A stretch of DNA of 64,000 nt from an uncultured Stenotrophomonas sp. (GTDB lineage: Bacteria; Pseudomonadota; Gammaproteobacteria; Xanthomonadales; Xanthomonadaceae). The notes below the pieces were generated by a model. That model saw only the letters and a program-made list of their open reading frames with translations. It was not told where the DNA came from and did no database searches. Positions 1 through 9,169 of this stretch are shown piece after piece. The stretch lies in contig FLTS01000001.1 in assembly GCA_900078405.1 (NCBI GenBank), positions 1,698,626-1,762,625 on the forward strand, given 5' to 3'. Numbering within the stretch: position 1 is the stretch's first letter; each line of letters begins with the position of its first letter. The position numbers and the translations under genes are program-made.

Positions 1-59
1 AGAGCCGCTTCCAACCGTATGTCCCCCGGGAGCGCCCCCAGCCGCTCCCGCACATAATC

Positions 60-65
60 TATACT
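60..65 (+). promoter_or_regulatory. possible -10 box for mrcA
   Basis: TATACT lies 36 bases before the chosen ATG of the penicillin-binding protein gene. No convincing -35 hexamer is visible at the usual distance, so this rests on the -10 match and position alone. Confidence 0.3.
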
Positions 66-101
66 CTGTGGCCACGAAATCCGCAATCTGGACCCCGCTT
101 G

Positions 102-2528
102 ATGCCACGTTTCCGTCGCTGGCTGCGCTGGCTGCTGGCCCTTTCCGTCGCCTTGGCCCTGGTGGGCGCGATTGCCGCAGGCGCCCTTTATTACGTCGTC
201 TCCTCGAAATTGCCGGACGTGCACGCGCTGCGCGGGGTCGAGCTGCAGGAACCGTTGTACGTCCACGCCAGCGACGGCCAGTTGATAGCCGTGTTCGGCG
301 AGACCCGCCGCTACCCGGTGCAGATCAAGGACGTACCCGAGCGCCTGAAACAGGCGTTCCTGGCCACCGAGGACGCCAACTTCTACAAACATGGAGGCGT
401 GGACTACAAGGGCATCAGCCGCGCCGTCTGGCTGCTGATCAAGACCCGCGGCAAGGAGCGCGTGGCTGGCGGCTCGACCATCACCCAGCAGTTGGCCAAG
501 CAGTTTTTCCTCAGCTCCGAATACAGCTTCAAGCGCAAGTTCGCCGAGATCCTGCTGGCGCGCAAGATCGAGAGCGAGCTGAGCAAGGACGAGATCTTCG
601 AGCTGTACCTGAACAAGAGTTTCTTCGGCAACCGCGCCTACGGCATCGGTGCCGCCGCCGAGTACTACTACGGCAAGAAGCTGGCCGAGCTGGACCTGGA
701 CGAGATGGCCTCGCTGGCCGGCATCCCCAAGTTCCCGTCCAGCGGCAACCCGATCAGCAACCCCGAGCGCGCGCGCCAGCGCCGCGACAACTACGTGCTG
801 CAGCGCATGGCCGAGCTGGACTTCGTCAGCCAGGCCGAAGCCGATGCCGCCAAGGCGGTGCCGATGCACGCCACGCCGCATGAGCCGCCGGTGGAGGTCC
901 ACGCCCCGTACGTGGCCGAGATGGTGCGTCAGGAAATGATCGCCAGATACGGCGGCGACGTGCTCAACAAGGGTTATCACGTCACCACCACCATCGACGG
1001 GCAGATGCAGGATGCGGCCGCGGCCGCAGTGCATGCAGGCCTGATCCAGTACGACCACCGCCACGGCTGGCATGGCGCCGAGCAGCATTTCGACGTCGAC
1101 GCCGGCGACGATGCCGCGGCACTGGCGCGGCACATCGCCGGCATCCCGGCCCAGTCCGGCCTGCTGCCGGCCATCGTCTCCGCCGCCAATGCCGACGGCA
1201 GCCTTGCCGTGGTGCTGGCCGACCGCACCGAGCTGGTGCTGCCGGTGGCCTCCAGCCGCTGGACCTCGCGGGCGCCGGCCAAGCTGGCCGTGCGCGGCGA
1301 CCTGATCCGGGTGCGCGCCGGCGACAAGGAAGGCGAATGGCTGGTCGAGCAGATCCCGCGCGGACAGGCGGCACTGGTGTCGCTCGACGCCGACAGCGGC
1401 GCACTCCGCGCACTGGTTGGCGGCTTCAGCTTTGCCGGCAACAAGTTCAACCGCGCCACCCAGGCACGGCGCCAGCCCGGCTCCAGCTTCAAGCCGTTCC
1501 TGTACGCGGCCGCGTTCGACAAGGGCTTCAACCCGGCCTCGATCGTGCTCGACGCGCCGGTGGTGTTCCGCGATCGTCGCGGCAAGACCTGGCAGCCGCA
1601 GAACGACGGCGGCGGCTTCCGCGGCCCGATGCGCCTGCGCGAAGCACTGGTGCAGTCGCGCAATCTGGTGTCGGTACGCCTGCTGGACAGCATCGGCGTG
1701 GATTTCGCACGCAAGTACATCAGCGAATTCGGCTTCGAAGAGGCCGAACTGCCACCGAACCTGTCGATGTCGCTGGGTACCGCCTCGCTGACGCCGCTGT
1801 CGGTGGCGCGCGGCTATGCCGCCTTCGCCAACGGCGGCTCACGCGTGGATACCTGGGTGATCGACGAGGTCAAGGACCGCGACGGCATCGTGCTGTTCAA
1901 GGAAAATCCGGCACTGGCCTGCCGCGGCTGCGGCGGCGTCGCCCCGGGCGCCGCACCGACCAGCCAGGTGGTGGACGGCTTCAACTTCGGCTCCGCGGCC
2001 CGGCCCACGGCACCCAAGGAGACTGCCGGAACGGAAGCCGAGGCGCCGGCGGCCGCACCGGCCAACCCCGACGCCCGCACCGCACCGCGCGCGATCGACG
2101 AACGCACTGCCTACCAGCTGGTGTCGATGATGCGCGACGTGGTCCAGCGCGGCACCGGCGCCGCGGCCCGGGTGCTGGGACGCGAGGACGTGGGCGGCAA
2201 GACCGGTTCGACCAACGACCACCGCGACGCCTGGTTCTCCGGCTTCGGCGGGCCGCTGGCCACCACCGTGTGGGTCGGCCGCGACGATTTCCGCTCGCTG
2301 GGCTACCGCGAATATGGCGGCCGCGCGGCATTGCCGATCTGGATCGACTACATGCGCGTGGCGCTGAAGGATGCCCCCATCGTCCGCAACGACCCGCCCT
2401 CGGGCATGGTCGAGGCTACCGTCAATGACGCCGTCGAATGGATCAAGGTCGAAGATCTGGACCGCCTGCAGGAATTCGACTTCGATCAGAACGAACAGGC
2501 CGACGACGCCGCATTCGACATCTTCTGA
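102..2528 (+). CDS. mrcA: penicillin-binding protein 1A (bifunctional peptidoglycan synthase)
   Basis: Class A PBP of 808 residues. It polymerises lipid II glycan strands (glycosyltransferase, GT51) and cross-links peptides (transpeptidase) on the periplasmic side of the inner membrane. A short basic N-terminus ([10 protein letters not shown]) precedes one membrane helix at about 10-35. The glycosyltransferase motifs [10 protein letters not shown] (about residue 90) and [12 protein letters not shown] (about 123) are intact. The transpeptidase has SSFK with the catalytic serine at 461, SRN near 520 and KTGST with K at 700. A proline/alanine-rich linker near 640-665 is typical of the ponA/mrcA group. 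The ATG at 102 is preferred to a TTG one codon earlier. In related genomes mrcA is often divergent from pilMNOPQ; that neighbour would be left of the window, so this is inference. Length and motifs are complete. Confidence 0.95.
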   Translation: MPRFRRWLRWLLALSVALALVGAIAAGALYYVVSSKLPDVHALRGVELQEPLYVHASDGQLIAVFGETRRYPVQIKDVPERLKQAFLATEDANFYKHGGVDYKGISRAVWLLIKTRGKERVAGGSTITQQLAKQFFLSSEYSFKRKFAEILLARKIESELSKDEIFELYLNKSFFGNRAYGIGAAAEYYYGKKLAELDLDEMASLAGIPKFPSSGNPISNPERARQRRDNYVLQRMAELDFVSQAEADAAKAVPMHATPHEPPVEVHAPYVAEMVRQEMIARYGGDVLNKGYHVTTTIDGQMQDAAAAAVHAGLIQYDHRHGWHGAEQHFDVDAGDDAAALARHIAGIPAQSGLLPAIVSAANADGSLAVVLADRTELVLPVASSRWTSRAPAKLAVRGDLIRVRAGDKEGEWLVEQIPRGQAALVSLDADSGALRALVGGFSFAGNKFNRATQARRQPGSSFKPFLYAAAFDKGFNPASIVLDAPVVFRDRRGKTWQPQNDGGGFRGPMRLREALVQSRNLVSVRLLDSIGVDFARKYISEFGFEEAELPPNLSMSLGTASLTPLSVARGYAAFANGGSRVDTWVIDEVKDRDGIVLFKENPALACRGCGGVAPGAAPTSQVVDGFNFGSAARPTAPKETAGTEAEAPAAAPANPDARTAPRAIDERTAYQLVSMMRDVVQRGTGAAARVLGREDVGGKTGSTNDHRDAWFSGFGGPLATTVWVGRDDFRSLGYREYGGRAALPIWIDYMRVALKDAPIVRNDPPSGMVEATVNDAVEWIKVEDLDRLQEFDFDQNEQADDAAFDIF

Positions 2529-2609
2529 CGAAGCTTCCACCGGGGCGGGCATTCGAGCACGTCCCGGCATCGGCCCGCGGCCGGCACATGCAACGACGGA
2601 GGCAGCCCG

Positions 2610-3236
2610 ATGCCCCATCCCTACCAGCAGGTACAACGTGGCGAGCGCGAGCGCCAGCGGATCGCCCAGGAGGCGGCCCGGCTGGTCCGCGAAAGCGGCA
2701 TCCACGACCTCGACCATGCGCGGCGCAAGGCCGCCCTGCGGCTGGGCATCCATGACGAAGCACGGTGGCCGCGACAGGCGCAGGTGGAAGCCGCCCTGCG
2801 CGAGCAGCAGCGGCTGTTCGATACCGGCTTGCAACCCGAAGCACTGCGCCTGCGCCGCGAAGCGGCACTGCAGGCCATGCGGTTCCTGCACGCTTTCAAA
2901 CCACGCCTGACCGGCGCGGTACTGGCCGGGACCGCCGATGCCAACAGCCCGGTGACCCTGCACCTGCATTGCGACGATGCCGACGCAGTGCAGCGCTTCC
3001 TGCACGAGCAGCACATCCCCGCCGAAGCCCGCACCCACGGCGTGCGGATCGGCGCACATGCGTCACCGCAACGCGTTCCGGCCTGGGAGTTCGCCGCCGA
3101 CGGCATCGCCTTCGAGCTGGTGGTACTGCCCGAGGACGCACTGCGCAATCCACCGCTGTCCGCCGAGGACGGCAAGCCATTGCCGCGCGCCGGCCTGGCG
3201 CAGGTGCAAAGCCTGATGCGTACAAAACAACCGTAG
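2610..3236 (+). CDS. conserved protein of unknown function
   Basis: A 208-residue soluble protein with no signal peptide or membrane segment. The N-terminal half is strongly helical and rich in Arg, Glu and Gln (about 1-95), resembling a coiled or DNA-associated helical module. The second half (about 96-200) is alpha/beta with a segment reading LAGTADANSPVTLHLHCDD, loosely reminiscent of a nucleotidyltransferase-type fold. Catalytic residues cannot be assigned, so no function is claimed. It starts 81 bases after mrcA on the same strand, with GGAGG upstream of the ATG, so co-transcription is possible. The stop codon lies inside the left end of an intergenic hairpin repeat. Confidence 0.7.
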   Translation: MPHPYQQVQRGERERQRIAQEAARLVRESGIHDLDHARRKAALRLGIHDEARWPRQAQVEAALREQQRLFDTGLQPEALRLRREAALQAMRFLHAFKPRLTGAVLAGTADANSPVTLHLHCDDADAVQRFLHEQHIPAEARTHGVRIGAHASPQRVPAWEFAADGIAFELVVLPEDALRNPPLSAEDGKPLPRAGLAQVQSLMRTKQP

Positions 3237-3303
3237 AGGCGACGCAAATCGCGACCGGAGCCTTCCCGGTGGAATCTTGGTCGCGACTCACATCACTCCT
3301 ACA
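3233..3303. repeat. REP-like intergenic inverted repeat
   Basis: A stem-loop repeat of the family seen elsewhere in this window (37465, 43939, 47471). The outer arms are versions of GTAGGAGCGACG and its complement, the inner arms contain TCGCGACC/GGTCGCGA. This copy is degenerate (GTAGAGGCGACG on the left, CACTCCTAC on the right). It sits between the unknown gene and the citrate synthase terminator. Confidence 0.7.
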
Positions 3304-3325
3304 ACAGGTACTCCTGACCCGGAAA

Positions 3326-3356
3326 CGACAAGGCCCCGCAATGCGGGGCCTTGTCG
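3326..3356 (-). terminator. terminator of gltA
   Basis: A perfect 14-bp stem (CGACAAGGCCCCGC and its complement) closes a three-base AAT loop, 22 bases beyond the citrate synthase stop. There is no long U tract on either side, but the stem strength and position fit an intrinsic terminator, possibly serving both convergent genes. Confidence 0.75.
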
Positions 3357-3377
3357 CGGAAGCAGTCGCCGCCTCGA

Positions 3378-4664
3378 TTACCTGGCGTAATCGCGCACGG
3401 CGTGGCCGGTGTAGACCTGGCGCGGGCGGCCGATCTTCATTTCCGGATCGACCTGCTGCTCCAGCCAATGCGACACCCAGCCGGCGGTGCGGCCGAGGGC
3501 GAACATGACGGTGAACATCTCGGTCGGGACCTGCAGCGCCTTGTAGATGATGCCGCTGTAGAAATCGACGTTCGGGTACAACTTGCGGGCGACGAAGTAA
3601 TCGTCCTCCAGCGCGGCCTTCTCCAGCTTCACCGCCACGTCCAGCAGCGGGTCGGTGACGCCCAACTGCCCCAGCACCTGCTTGGTCATCTCGCCGATGA
3701 CCTTGGCGCGCGGGTCGAAATTCTTGTAGACCCGGTGGCCGAAGCCCATCAGGCGCACGCCCGAGTTCTTGTCCTTGACCTTCTCCATGAACTCGCCAAC
3801 CTTGGCCACGCCGCCGTTGGCCTGCAGTTCTTCGAGCATCTGCAGGCACGCTTCGTTGGCGCCGCCGTGGGCCGGACCCCACAGCGCGGTGACGCCGGCG
3901 GCGACCGAGGCATACGGGTTGGCACCGGTGGAACCGACCAGGCGCACGGTCGAGGTCGAGGCATTCTGCTCGTGGTCGGCATGCAGGATGAACAGCAGGT
4001 CCAACGCCTTGACCACGTCCTTGTTCAACTCGTACTTGCCATCGGCCGACTCGAAGGTCTGCTTCAGGAAGCGGCTGACGTAGTCCAGCGAGGTGTCCGG
4101 GGTATTGGCCGGCAGGCCCTTGCCGTGGCGGTAGATCAGCGCCGACAGGGTCGGCACCTTGGCGATCAGGCGCACCGCGGCCTTGCGGCGCTGCTCGGCA
4201 TCGGCCAGATCCAGCGAAGCGTGGTACGTGGCCGACAGCTGCGCGATCGAGGCAGCCAGGATCGCCATCGGATGCGCGTCCTTGGCGAAGCTGCCGATCA
4301 GCGTGTTGATCGACGCATCGACGCCGGCTTCGGCGGCCAGCTCGGCCTCGAACGCCTTCAGCTGCTCGGCCGACGGCAGTTCGCCGTTGATCAGCAGGTA
4401 GGCCACCTCGACGAAGCTGGACTTCGCGGCCAACTGCTCGATCGGGTAACCGCGGTACAGCAGCACGCCCTTCTCGCCATCGATGTAGGTGATGGCCGAC
4501 TTGCAACTGGCGGTGGCGGTATAGCCGGAATCGTAGGTGAAGAGACCGGTTTCCCTGGTCAGCTTCGAGATATCGATGCAGCCATTGCCCAGGACGGGTT
4601 TGACTACGGGCAGAACGACCGGCGTGTCGCCGGCGTTGAGCGTGACCTGATCGAGATCGGACAC
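3378..4664 (-). CDS. gltA: citrate synthase, type II hexameric
   Basis: A 428-residue enzyme condensing oxaloacetate with acetyl-CoA in the TCA cycle, cytosolic. Visible active-site signatures are the histidine loop LHADHEQNASTSTVR, the WGPAHGGANE loop and GFGHRVYKNFDPRA; an aspartate equivalent to the catalytic Asp lies near the C-terminus. Length matches the type II (E. coli-like) proteins, which carry an N-terminal beta domain, here about residues 1-50. The start is GTG at 4664 with GAGGAG eight bases upstream. It is flanked by its own terminator and a 280-base upstream region, so it is probably monocistronic. Confidence 0.96.
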   Translation of the reverse strand: MSDLDQVTLNAGDTPVVLPVVKPVLGNGCIDISKLTRETGLFTYDSGYTATASCKSAITYIDGEKGVLLYRGYPIEQLAAKSSFVEVAYLLINGELPSAEQLKAFEAELAAEAGVDASINTLIGSFAKDAHPMAILAASIAQLSATYHASLDLADAEQRRKAAVRLIAKVPTLSALIYRHGKGLPANTPDTSLDYVSRFLKQTFESADGKYELNKDVVKALDLLFILHADHEQNASTSTVRLVGSTGANPYASVAAGVTALWGPAHGGANEACLQMLEELQANGGVAKVGEFMEKVKDKNSGVRLMGFGHRVYKNFDPRAKVIGEMTKQVLGQLGVTDPLLDVAVKLEKAALEDDYFVARKLYPNVDFYSGIIYKALQVPTEMFTVMFALGRTAGWVSHWLEQQVDPEMKIGRPRQVYTGHAVRDYAR

Positions 4665-4732
4665 AGTGCGCTCCTCAAGTGGAAGGCGCCTGTCCGGACG
4701 AAGGGGTGACGAGGCAGGCGCGTGAAGGAATT

Positions 4733-4765
4733 CCGCAGTTTTCCACTGCGGTTCCGACGATTATC
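4733..4765 (-). promoter_or_regulatory. candidate gltA promoter and leader hairpin
   Basis: On the minus strand TGC-GATAAT (hexamer at 4760-4765) resembles an extended -10 box. The predicted transcript would start near 4753 and begin with a 7-bp hairpin, CCGCAGT/ACTGCGG around a five-base loop (4733-4751). This would leave a leader of about 90 bases before the GTG. No clear -35 was found. Whether the hairpin protects the 5' end or regulates is not known. Confidence 0.4.
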
Positions 4766-4893
4766 GCACAGCAGCATTTCCAGATTGAGAGGACGAAAGT
4801 CCTATACCCGGCACATGCGTGCGACACAGCGTCGCGGCGACGGCGGGTCCGCCCTGCGCCGACGCGCGCCGGCCATGCAGCGGGCAAGACAAA

Positions 4894-4922
4894 GCAACGG
4901 CCGCGCGATGCGCGGCCGTTGC
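4894..4922 (-). terminator. terminator of rpmE2
   Basis: GCAACGGCCGCGC pairs with GCGCGGCCGTTGC around an ATG loop, 21 bases beyond the L31 stop codon. The stem is strong and the U tract is absent, as for the gltA terminator. Confidence 0.7.
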
Positions 4923-4943
4923 CAGGGCAGGACAACCGTTCGG

Positions 4944-5186
4944 TCAGCGCGCGTAGCGCTTCTGGAACTTGTCGATGCGGCCGCTGGTGTCGATGACCTT
5001 GTGCTTGCCCGTGTAGAACGGGTGCGAAGCCGAGGAAATTTCGACCTTGACCAGCGGGTACTCTTCGCCGTCTTCCCACTTGACCGTCTCCTTGGAGGAC
5101 ATGGTCGAACGGGTCAGGAACTTGAAATCGGAGGTGACGTCGTGAAACACGACGTTGTGGTAATCGGGATGAATGTCGGCCTTCAT
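4944..5186 (-). CDS. rpmE2: 50S ribosomal protein L31 type B
   Basis: An 80-residue protein beginning [17 protein letters not shown] and containing [13 protein letters not shown], the signature of the type B (zinc-free) L31. The CxxC pairs of type A L31 are absent. In many bacteria the type B form is zinc-regulated (Zur), but no Zur-like palindrome is obvious upstream here, so it may be the ordinary L31 of this organism. The ATG at 5186 gives the standard N-terminus. Confidence 0.93.
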   Translation of the reverse strand: MKADIHPDYHNVVFHDVTSDFKFLTRSTMSSKETVKWEDGEEYPLVKVEISSASHPFYTGKHKVIDTSGRIDKFQKRYAR

Positions 5187-5269
5187 GGGCTCACACCGTG
5201 TGGGCTGGTGGTCAAGAGCGGCATTATAGGCATGGCTGCCCGCCGGGGGCAAGCCATGCCTCCGGCGAC

Positions 5270-6211
5270 TCAGGCCGGCAGCCCCAGTGCCCGGCGTACC
5301 TGAGCCTCGAAGCGCGCCTGCTCGTAGCCGAGCAGCAGGGTGGTGTTGTCCGGCACGCCGGTCTGGCGGTTCCAGTCCACCACGGTGGCGCCGCGGGTGT
5401 GGGCGCCGGTCAGTTCGACCGACAACGGGCGCTGTTCGAGCCGGGTGGCGCCTTCCGGCTGCAGTGCCCAGGCCATCGCCAGCGCGTCGGCGGCGTACCA
5501 ACGCTCGCCGCGGCTGTCCTCGGACCACAACCGGGTCTGCCGCGAGATCAGTTCGTAGAAACGCGCCTTGTCGGTGTCGGCGGCCAGCCATTGCTCCACG
5601 TCCCGGTGCAGCAGGCCGTGGGCGACGGTGGCCTCCCAGTCCGCCACTTCGATGTGCGGGAAGCCGCTGAACACGATGTGCGCCGCCTCCGGGTCGAAAG
5701 CGACGTTGAACTCGGCCACCGGGGTGATGTTGCCGTGGCCGGTGATCGCCCCGCCCATCACCAGCATGCGCTTGACCCGTTGCGGCAGGGTCGGGTCGAG
5801 CTTGAGCGCCAGCGCGATGTTGCTCAGCGGCGCCAACGCGACCAGCACCAGCTCGCCGGCGTACTCGTGCGACAGGCGCAGGATCGCCAACGCCGCATGC
5901 TCGGCTTCTGCGGCACGCGCCGCAGTCGGCAGGTCGACATCGCCGAAACCATCGCGTCCGTGCACGTGCGCGGCATCTTCAGCCGGATGCACCAGCGGAT
6001 CGGGCATGCCGGCGAACACCGGCACGTCTTCGCGCCCGGCCACTTCGCACAGTTTCAGCGCATTGCGCACGGTATGGCCGAGGCCGACGTTGCCCGCCGC
6101 CACGGTCAGACCGACTACCTCATGGCGTTCGTCGGCGAAGGCCATCAGCAGCGCCAGCGCGTCATCGACGCCGGGATCGGTGTCGATCAGCAGGGGAATC
6201 TTCTTGCTCAT
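5270..6211 (-). CDS. inosine-uridine-preferring nucleoside hydrolase
   Basis: A 313-residue member of the IUNH family, which cleaves the N-glycosidic bond of ribonucleosides in nucleoside salvage. The calcium-binding, substrate-ribose signature [12 protein letters not shown] is at residues 9-20, and the GGA/N-containing segment [20 protein letters not shown] is near 150. The catalytic-loop histidine region cannot be assigned to a precise substrate class (URH or IAG type). The ATG at 6211 (MSKKIPLLI) is preferred to the ATG one codon upstream and to the longer frame. No signal peptide, so it acts in the cytosol. It is monocistronic by context. Confidence 0.88.
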   Translation of the reverse strand: MSKKIPLLIDTDPGVDDALALLMAFADERHEVVGLTVAAGNVGLGHTVRNALKLCEVAGREDVPVFAGMPDPLVHPAEDAAHVHGRDGFGDVDLPTAARAAEAEHAALAILRLSHEYAGELVLVALAPLSNIALALKLDPTLPQRVKRMLVMGGAITGHGNITPVAEFNVAFDPEAAHIVFSGFPHIEVADWEATVAHGLLHRDVEQWLAADTDKARFYELISRQTRLWSEDSRGERWYAADALAMAWALQPEGATRLEQRPLSVELTGAHTRGATVVDWNRQTGVPDNTTLLLGYEQARFEAQVRRALGLPA

Positions 6212-6290
6212 CATCTGCGTCGTTTCTGGTTGGGGGCCGAGTCTGGCACCTCCGTCATGGCAGGGGAAGCCATGCACCCTGCGGCTGCGG

Positions 6291-6361
6291 CAGGAGCCAG
6301 GTCAGTCGCGACCTGGCCTGATCGGGAAAGCCCTGTGCCGGGCGAGTCCCCCACCTACGGG
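6291..6361. repeat. degenerate REP-like repeat
   Basis: CAGGAGCCAGGTCAGTCGCGACCTGG followed by a GGGAAAGCCCTGTGCCGGG hairpin and CCACCTAC resembles a decayed copy of the GTAGGAGCGAC/TCGCGACC repeat family. It fills part of the gap between recG and the nucleoside hydrolase. Confidence 0.4.
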
Positions 6362-6374
6362 TTCCCGTGCGCGT

Positions 6375-8486
6375 TCACGCCGATGCGTAGCGCGCGGCAC
6401 CGCCGACCCAGCGGGCGACGACACGGTCGGCGGCGGCCGGATCTTCCTGCAACAGGCGTTCAGCCAACGCGTGCACCGCCGGCAACATGGCCGCATCGCG
6501 GACAAGGTCGGCGACGCGAAAGGCGGCCAGGCCGGTCTGGCGGGTACCAAGCAGTTCACCGGGGCCGCGCAGTTCCAAATCCTTTTCGGCGATCAGGAAG
6601 CCATCGCTGGTCTGGCGCATGGTTTCCAGCCGTTGCCGGGCCATCGCCGACAACGGCGGCTGGTACATCAATACGCAGCTCGACGCCGCCGCACCGCGGC
6701 CGACGCGACCACGCAGCTGGTGCAACTGGGCCAAGCCGAGGCGCTCGGCGTTTTCGATGATCATCAGCGAGGCATTGGGCACATCCACGCCGACCTCGAT
6801 CACCGTGGTGGCGACCAGCAGATGGGTTTCGGCGGCTTTGAACGCGCGCATCGCAGCCTGCTTCTCGGCGGCCTTCATGCGCCCGTGCACCAGCCCGATG
6901 CGCAGCTCCGGCAGTTGCGCCGACAGCGCCTCGAAGGTGTTCTGCGCTGCGGTGGCCACGACGTCGTCGCTCTCGTCGATCAGCGTGCATACCCAGTACG
7001 CCTGCCGTCCCTGCGCGCAGGCCAGGCGGATGCGCTCGACCAGTTCCGGGCGGCGCCCGGCGCTGAGGACGCCGGTCTGCACCGCGGTGCGCCCCGGCGG
7101 CAATTCGTCGATGGCCGACACGTCGAGGTCGGAATACGCGGCCATCGCCAGCGTGCGCGGGATCGGCGTGGCAGTCATCACCAATTGGTGCGGCACCACG
7201 CCGCTGGCGGCGCCCTTGTCACGCAGGGCCAGCCGCTGGTGCACGCCGAAGCGGTGCTGTTCGTCGACGATGGCCAGCGCCAGGTCATCGAACACCACGC
7301 TGTCCTGCATCAGCGCATGGGTACCGACCACCACCTGCGCATGACCGGAGGCCACTTCTTCCAGCACCTTGCCGCGCGCCTTGCCGGTGATCTTGCCGGC
7401 CAGCCACGCCACGCGCACGCCCAGCGGCTCGAGCCAGCCACGCAGGTTCACCAGGTGCTGCTCGGCCAACAGCTCGGTGGGCGCAGCCAGCGCCACCTGC
7501 TTGCCGCGCTCCACCGCCAGCATCGCCGCCAGCGCCGCGACCACGGTCTTGCCGGAGCCGACGTCGCCCTGCACCAGCCGCAGCATCGGGTGCGCGCGCG
7601 CAAGGTCCTTGCGGATTTCGTCGAACACGCGCCGCTGCGCGGCGGTGAGGCGGAACGGTAGCGCGTCGAGCAATGCCTTCGCCAAGCCGTCATGCCCGCG
7701 CAGTGCGGGCGCGCGCTGCCGTTGCAGGGCGATGCGCTGGTGGCGCTGGCTGAGGTGATGCGCCAGCAACTCCTCCAGCGCCAGCCGCCGTTGCGCCGGG
7801 TGGGTGCCGGCAGCGAGCGTGGCCAGGTCGGCATCAGCGGGCGGGCGATGCATGGTCAACAGGGCCTGCCGCAGCGATGGCAGCGCCATGCCGGCCAGCA
7901 GTGCCGGCGGCAGCACTTCCAATTCGGCTTCATCCGGCAAACGTTCGAGCGCCTGCCCGATCAGCTTGCGCAGCGTCGCCGGGCCGATACCCTCGACCGC
8001 GGGATAGACCGGGTCCAGCGCCTCGCCGAGCCCGGCGTCTTCACCCTCGCCCAGCACGCGGTAGCTGGGATGGACGATTTCCAGCCCATGCTGGCCGGGG
8101 CGGGGCGTGCCATAGGCGCGCAACCGCGTGCCGACGGCGAACTGCGCCACCTGCGCGGCACGGAAGTGGAAGAAGCGCAGCACCAGCGTGCCGCCGGAGC
8201 CGTCGCTTACCGCCACCCGCAGCATCGGCCGGTAACGGAAGCCGCGCTCGACTGCTTCCACCCTGCCCTCTACTTGTGCAGCCACGCCGGGTTTCAAGGC
8301 GCGGATCGGCAGCAGGGTGGTGCGGTCCTCGTAACGCAACGGCAGGTGCAGCCACAGGTCCTGCAGGCTGCCGATGCCGCGCGCCTGCAGCTTGGCGGCC
8401 ACCGACGCGCCCACGCCGGGCAGCGCCGTCACCGGCGTTTCGCCGCTGGCCGCCAGTGCCGGGGTGGACGCCCGCGTGCGCGCCAT
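6375..8486 (-). CDS. recG: ATP-dependent DNA helicase RecG
   Basis: A 703-residue branch-migration helicase that regresses stalled forks and processes Holliday junctions. The N-terminal wedge/OB region (about 1-180) contains the HhH-like start VTALPGVGASVAAKL. The motor has Walker A GDVGSGKTVVA near 300, motif II DEQH (typical of RecG in place of DEAH), and motif VI QLRGRVGRG near 600. Length is close to the E. coli protein (693). It overlaps nothing but starts only nine bases after the ridA stop, matching the gmk-rpoZ-spoT-x-recG block of gammaproteobacteria, with ridA occupying the place of trmH. Confidence 0.96.
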   Translation of the reverse strand: MARTRASTPALAASGETPVTALPGVGASVAAKLQARGIGSLQDLWLHLPLRYEDRTTLLPIRALKPGVAAQVEGRVEAVERGFRYRPMLRVAVSDGSGGTLVLRFFHFRAAQVAQFAVGTRLRAYGTPRPGQHGLEIVHPSYRVLGEGEDAGLGEALDPVYPAVEGIGPATLRKLIGQALERLPDEAELEVLPPALLAGMALPSLRQALLTMHRPPADADLATLAAGTHPAQRRLALEELLAHHLSQRHQRIALQRQRAPALRGHDGLAKALLDALPFRLTAAQRRVFDEIRKDLARAHPMLRLVQGDVGSGKTVVAALAAMLAVERGKQVALAAPTELLAEQHLVNLRGWLEPLGVRVAWLAGKITGKARGKVLEEVASGHAQVVVGTHALMQDSVVFDDLALAIVDEQHRFGVHQRLALRDKGAASGVVPHQLVMTATPIPRTLAMAAYSDLDVSAIDELPPGRTAVQTGVLSAGRRPELVERIRLACAQGRQAYWVCTLIDESDDVVATAAQNTFEALSAQLPELRIGLVHGRMKAAEKQAAMRAFKAAETHLLVATTVIEVGVDVPNASLMIIENAERLGLAQLHQLRGRVGRGAAASSCVLMYQPPLSAMARQRLETMRQTSDGFLIAEKDLELRGPGELLGTRQTGLAAFRVADLVRDAAMLPAVHALAERLLQEDPAAADRVVARWVGGAARYASA

Positions 8487-8495
8487 GCGTGGCGG

Positions 8496-8879
<384 letters not shown>

Positions 8880-9034
8880 GGAGCACTCCGGTTGGGAAAA
8901 GACGCGTCATTGTAGCGTCCGCCCATGACCCGCCGGTTCCCGTGTGCCTATCGGGCGATGCTCCGGCCAGCCGCAATGCTGGACAATTCTTGACCACCAT
9001 CTGCGCAGGCCCGCCACGCAACGGCTGCGGCAGC

Positions 9035-9080
9035 TTATCCACAACTTGTCAGACCGGCGCTGCACACTCGCTGTGGAGAA
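9035..9080. other. perfect DnaA box with a near-match nearby
   Basis: TTATCCACA at 9035-9043 is an exact DnaA box. TGTGGAGAA at 9072-9080 is the inverted box with one mismatch. They lie in the 290-base gap between spoT and ridA. A single perfect 9-mer can occur by chance; no AT-rich unwinding region or dnaA gene is near, so this is not an origin. Confidence 0.3.
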
Positions 9081-9169
9081 CATTACCGGGCTCCTCCGGC
9101 AGAGCCGCAACGAGACAAACCCCGTCGCAGCGGCAATGCACGGGCAAGCCCCTCATCCACCCGCTGCGC

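Noticed and set aside
9035..9080. Replication origin
   Set aside because: Only one perfect DnaA box, no AT-rich unwinding region and no dnaA, dnaN or gidA nearby.
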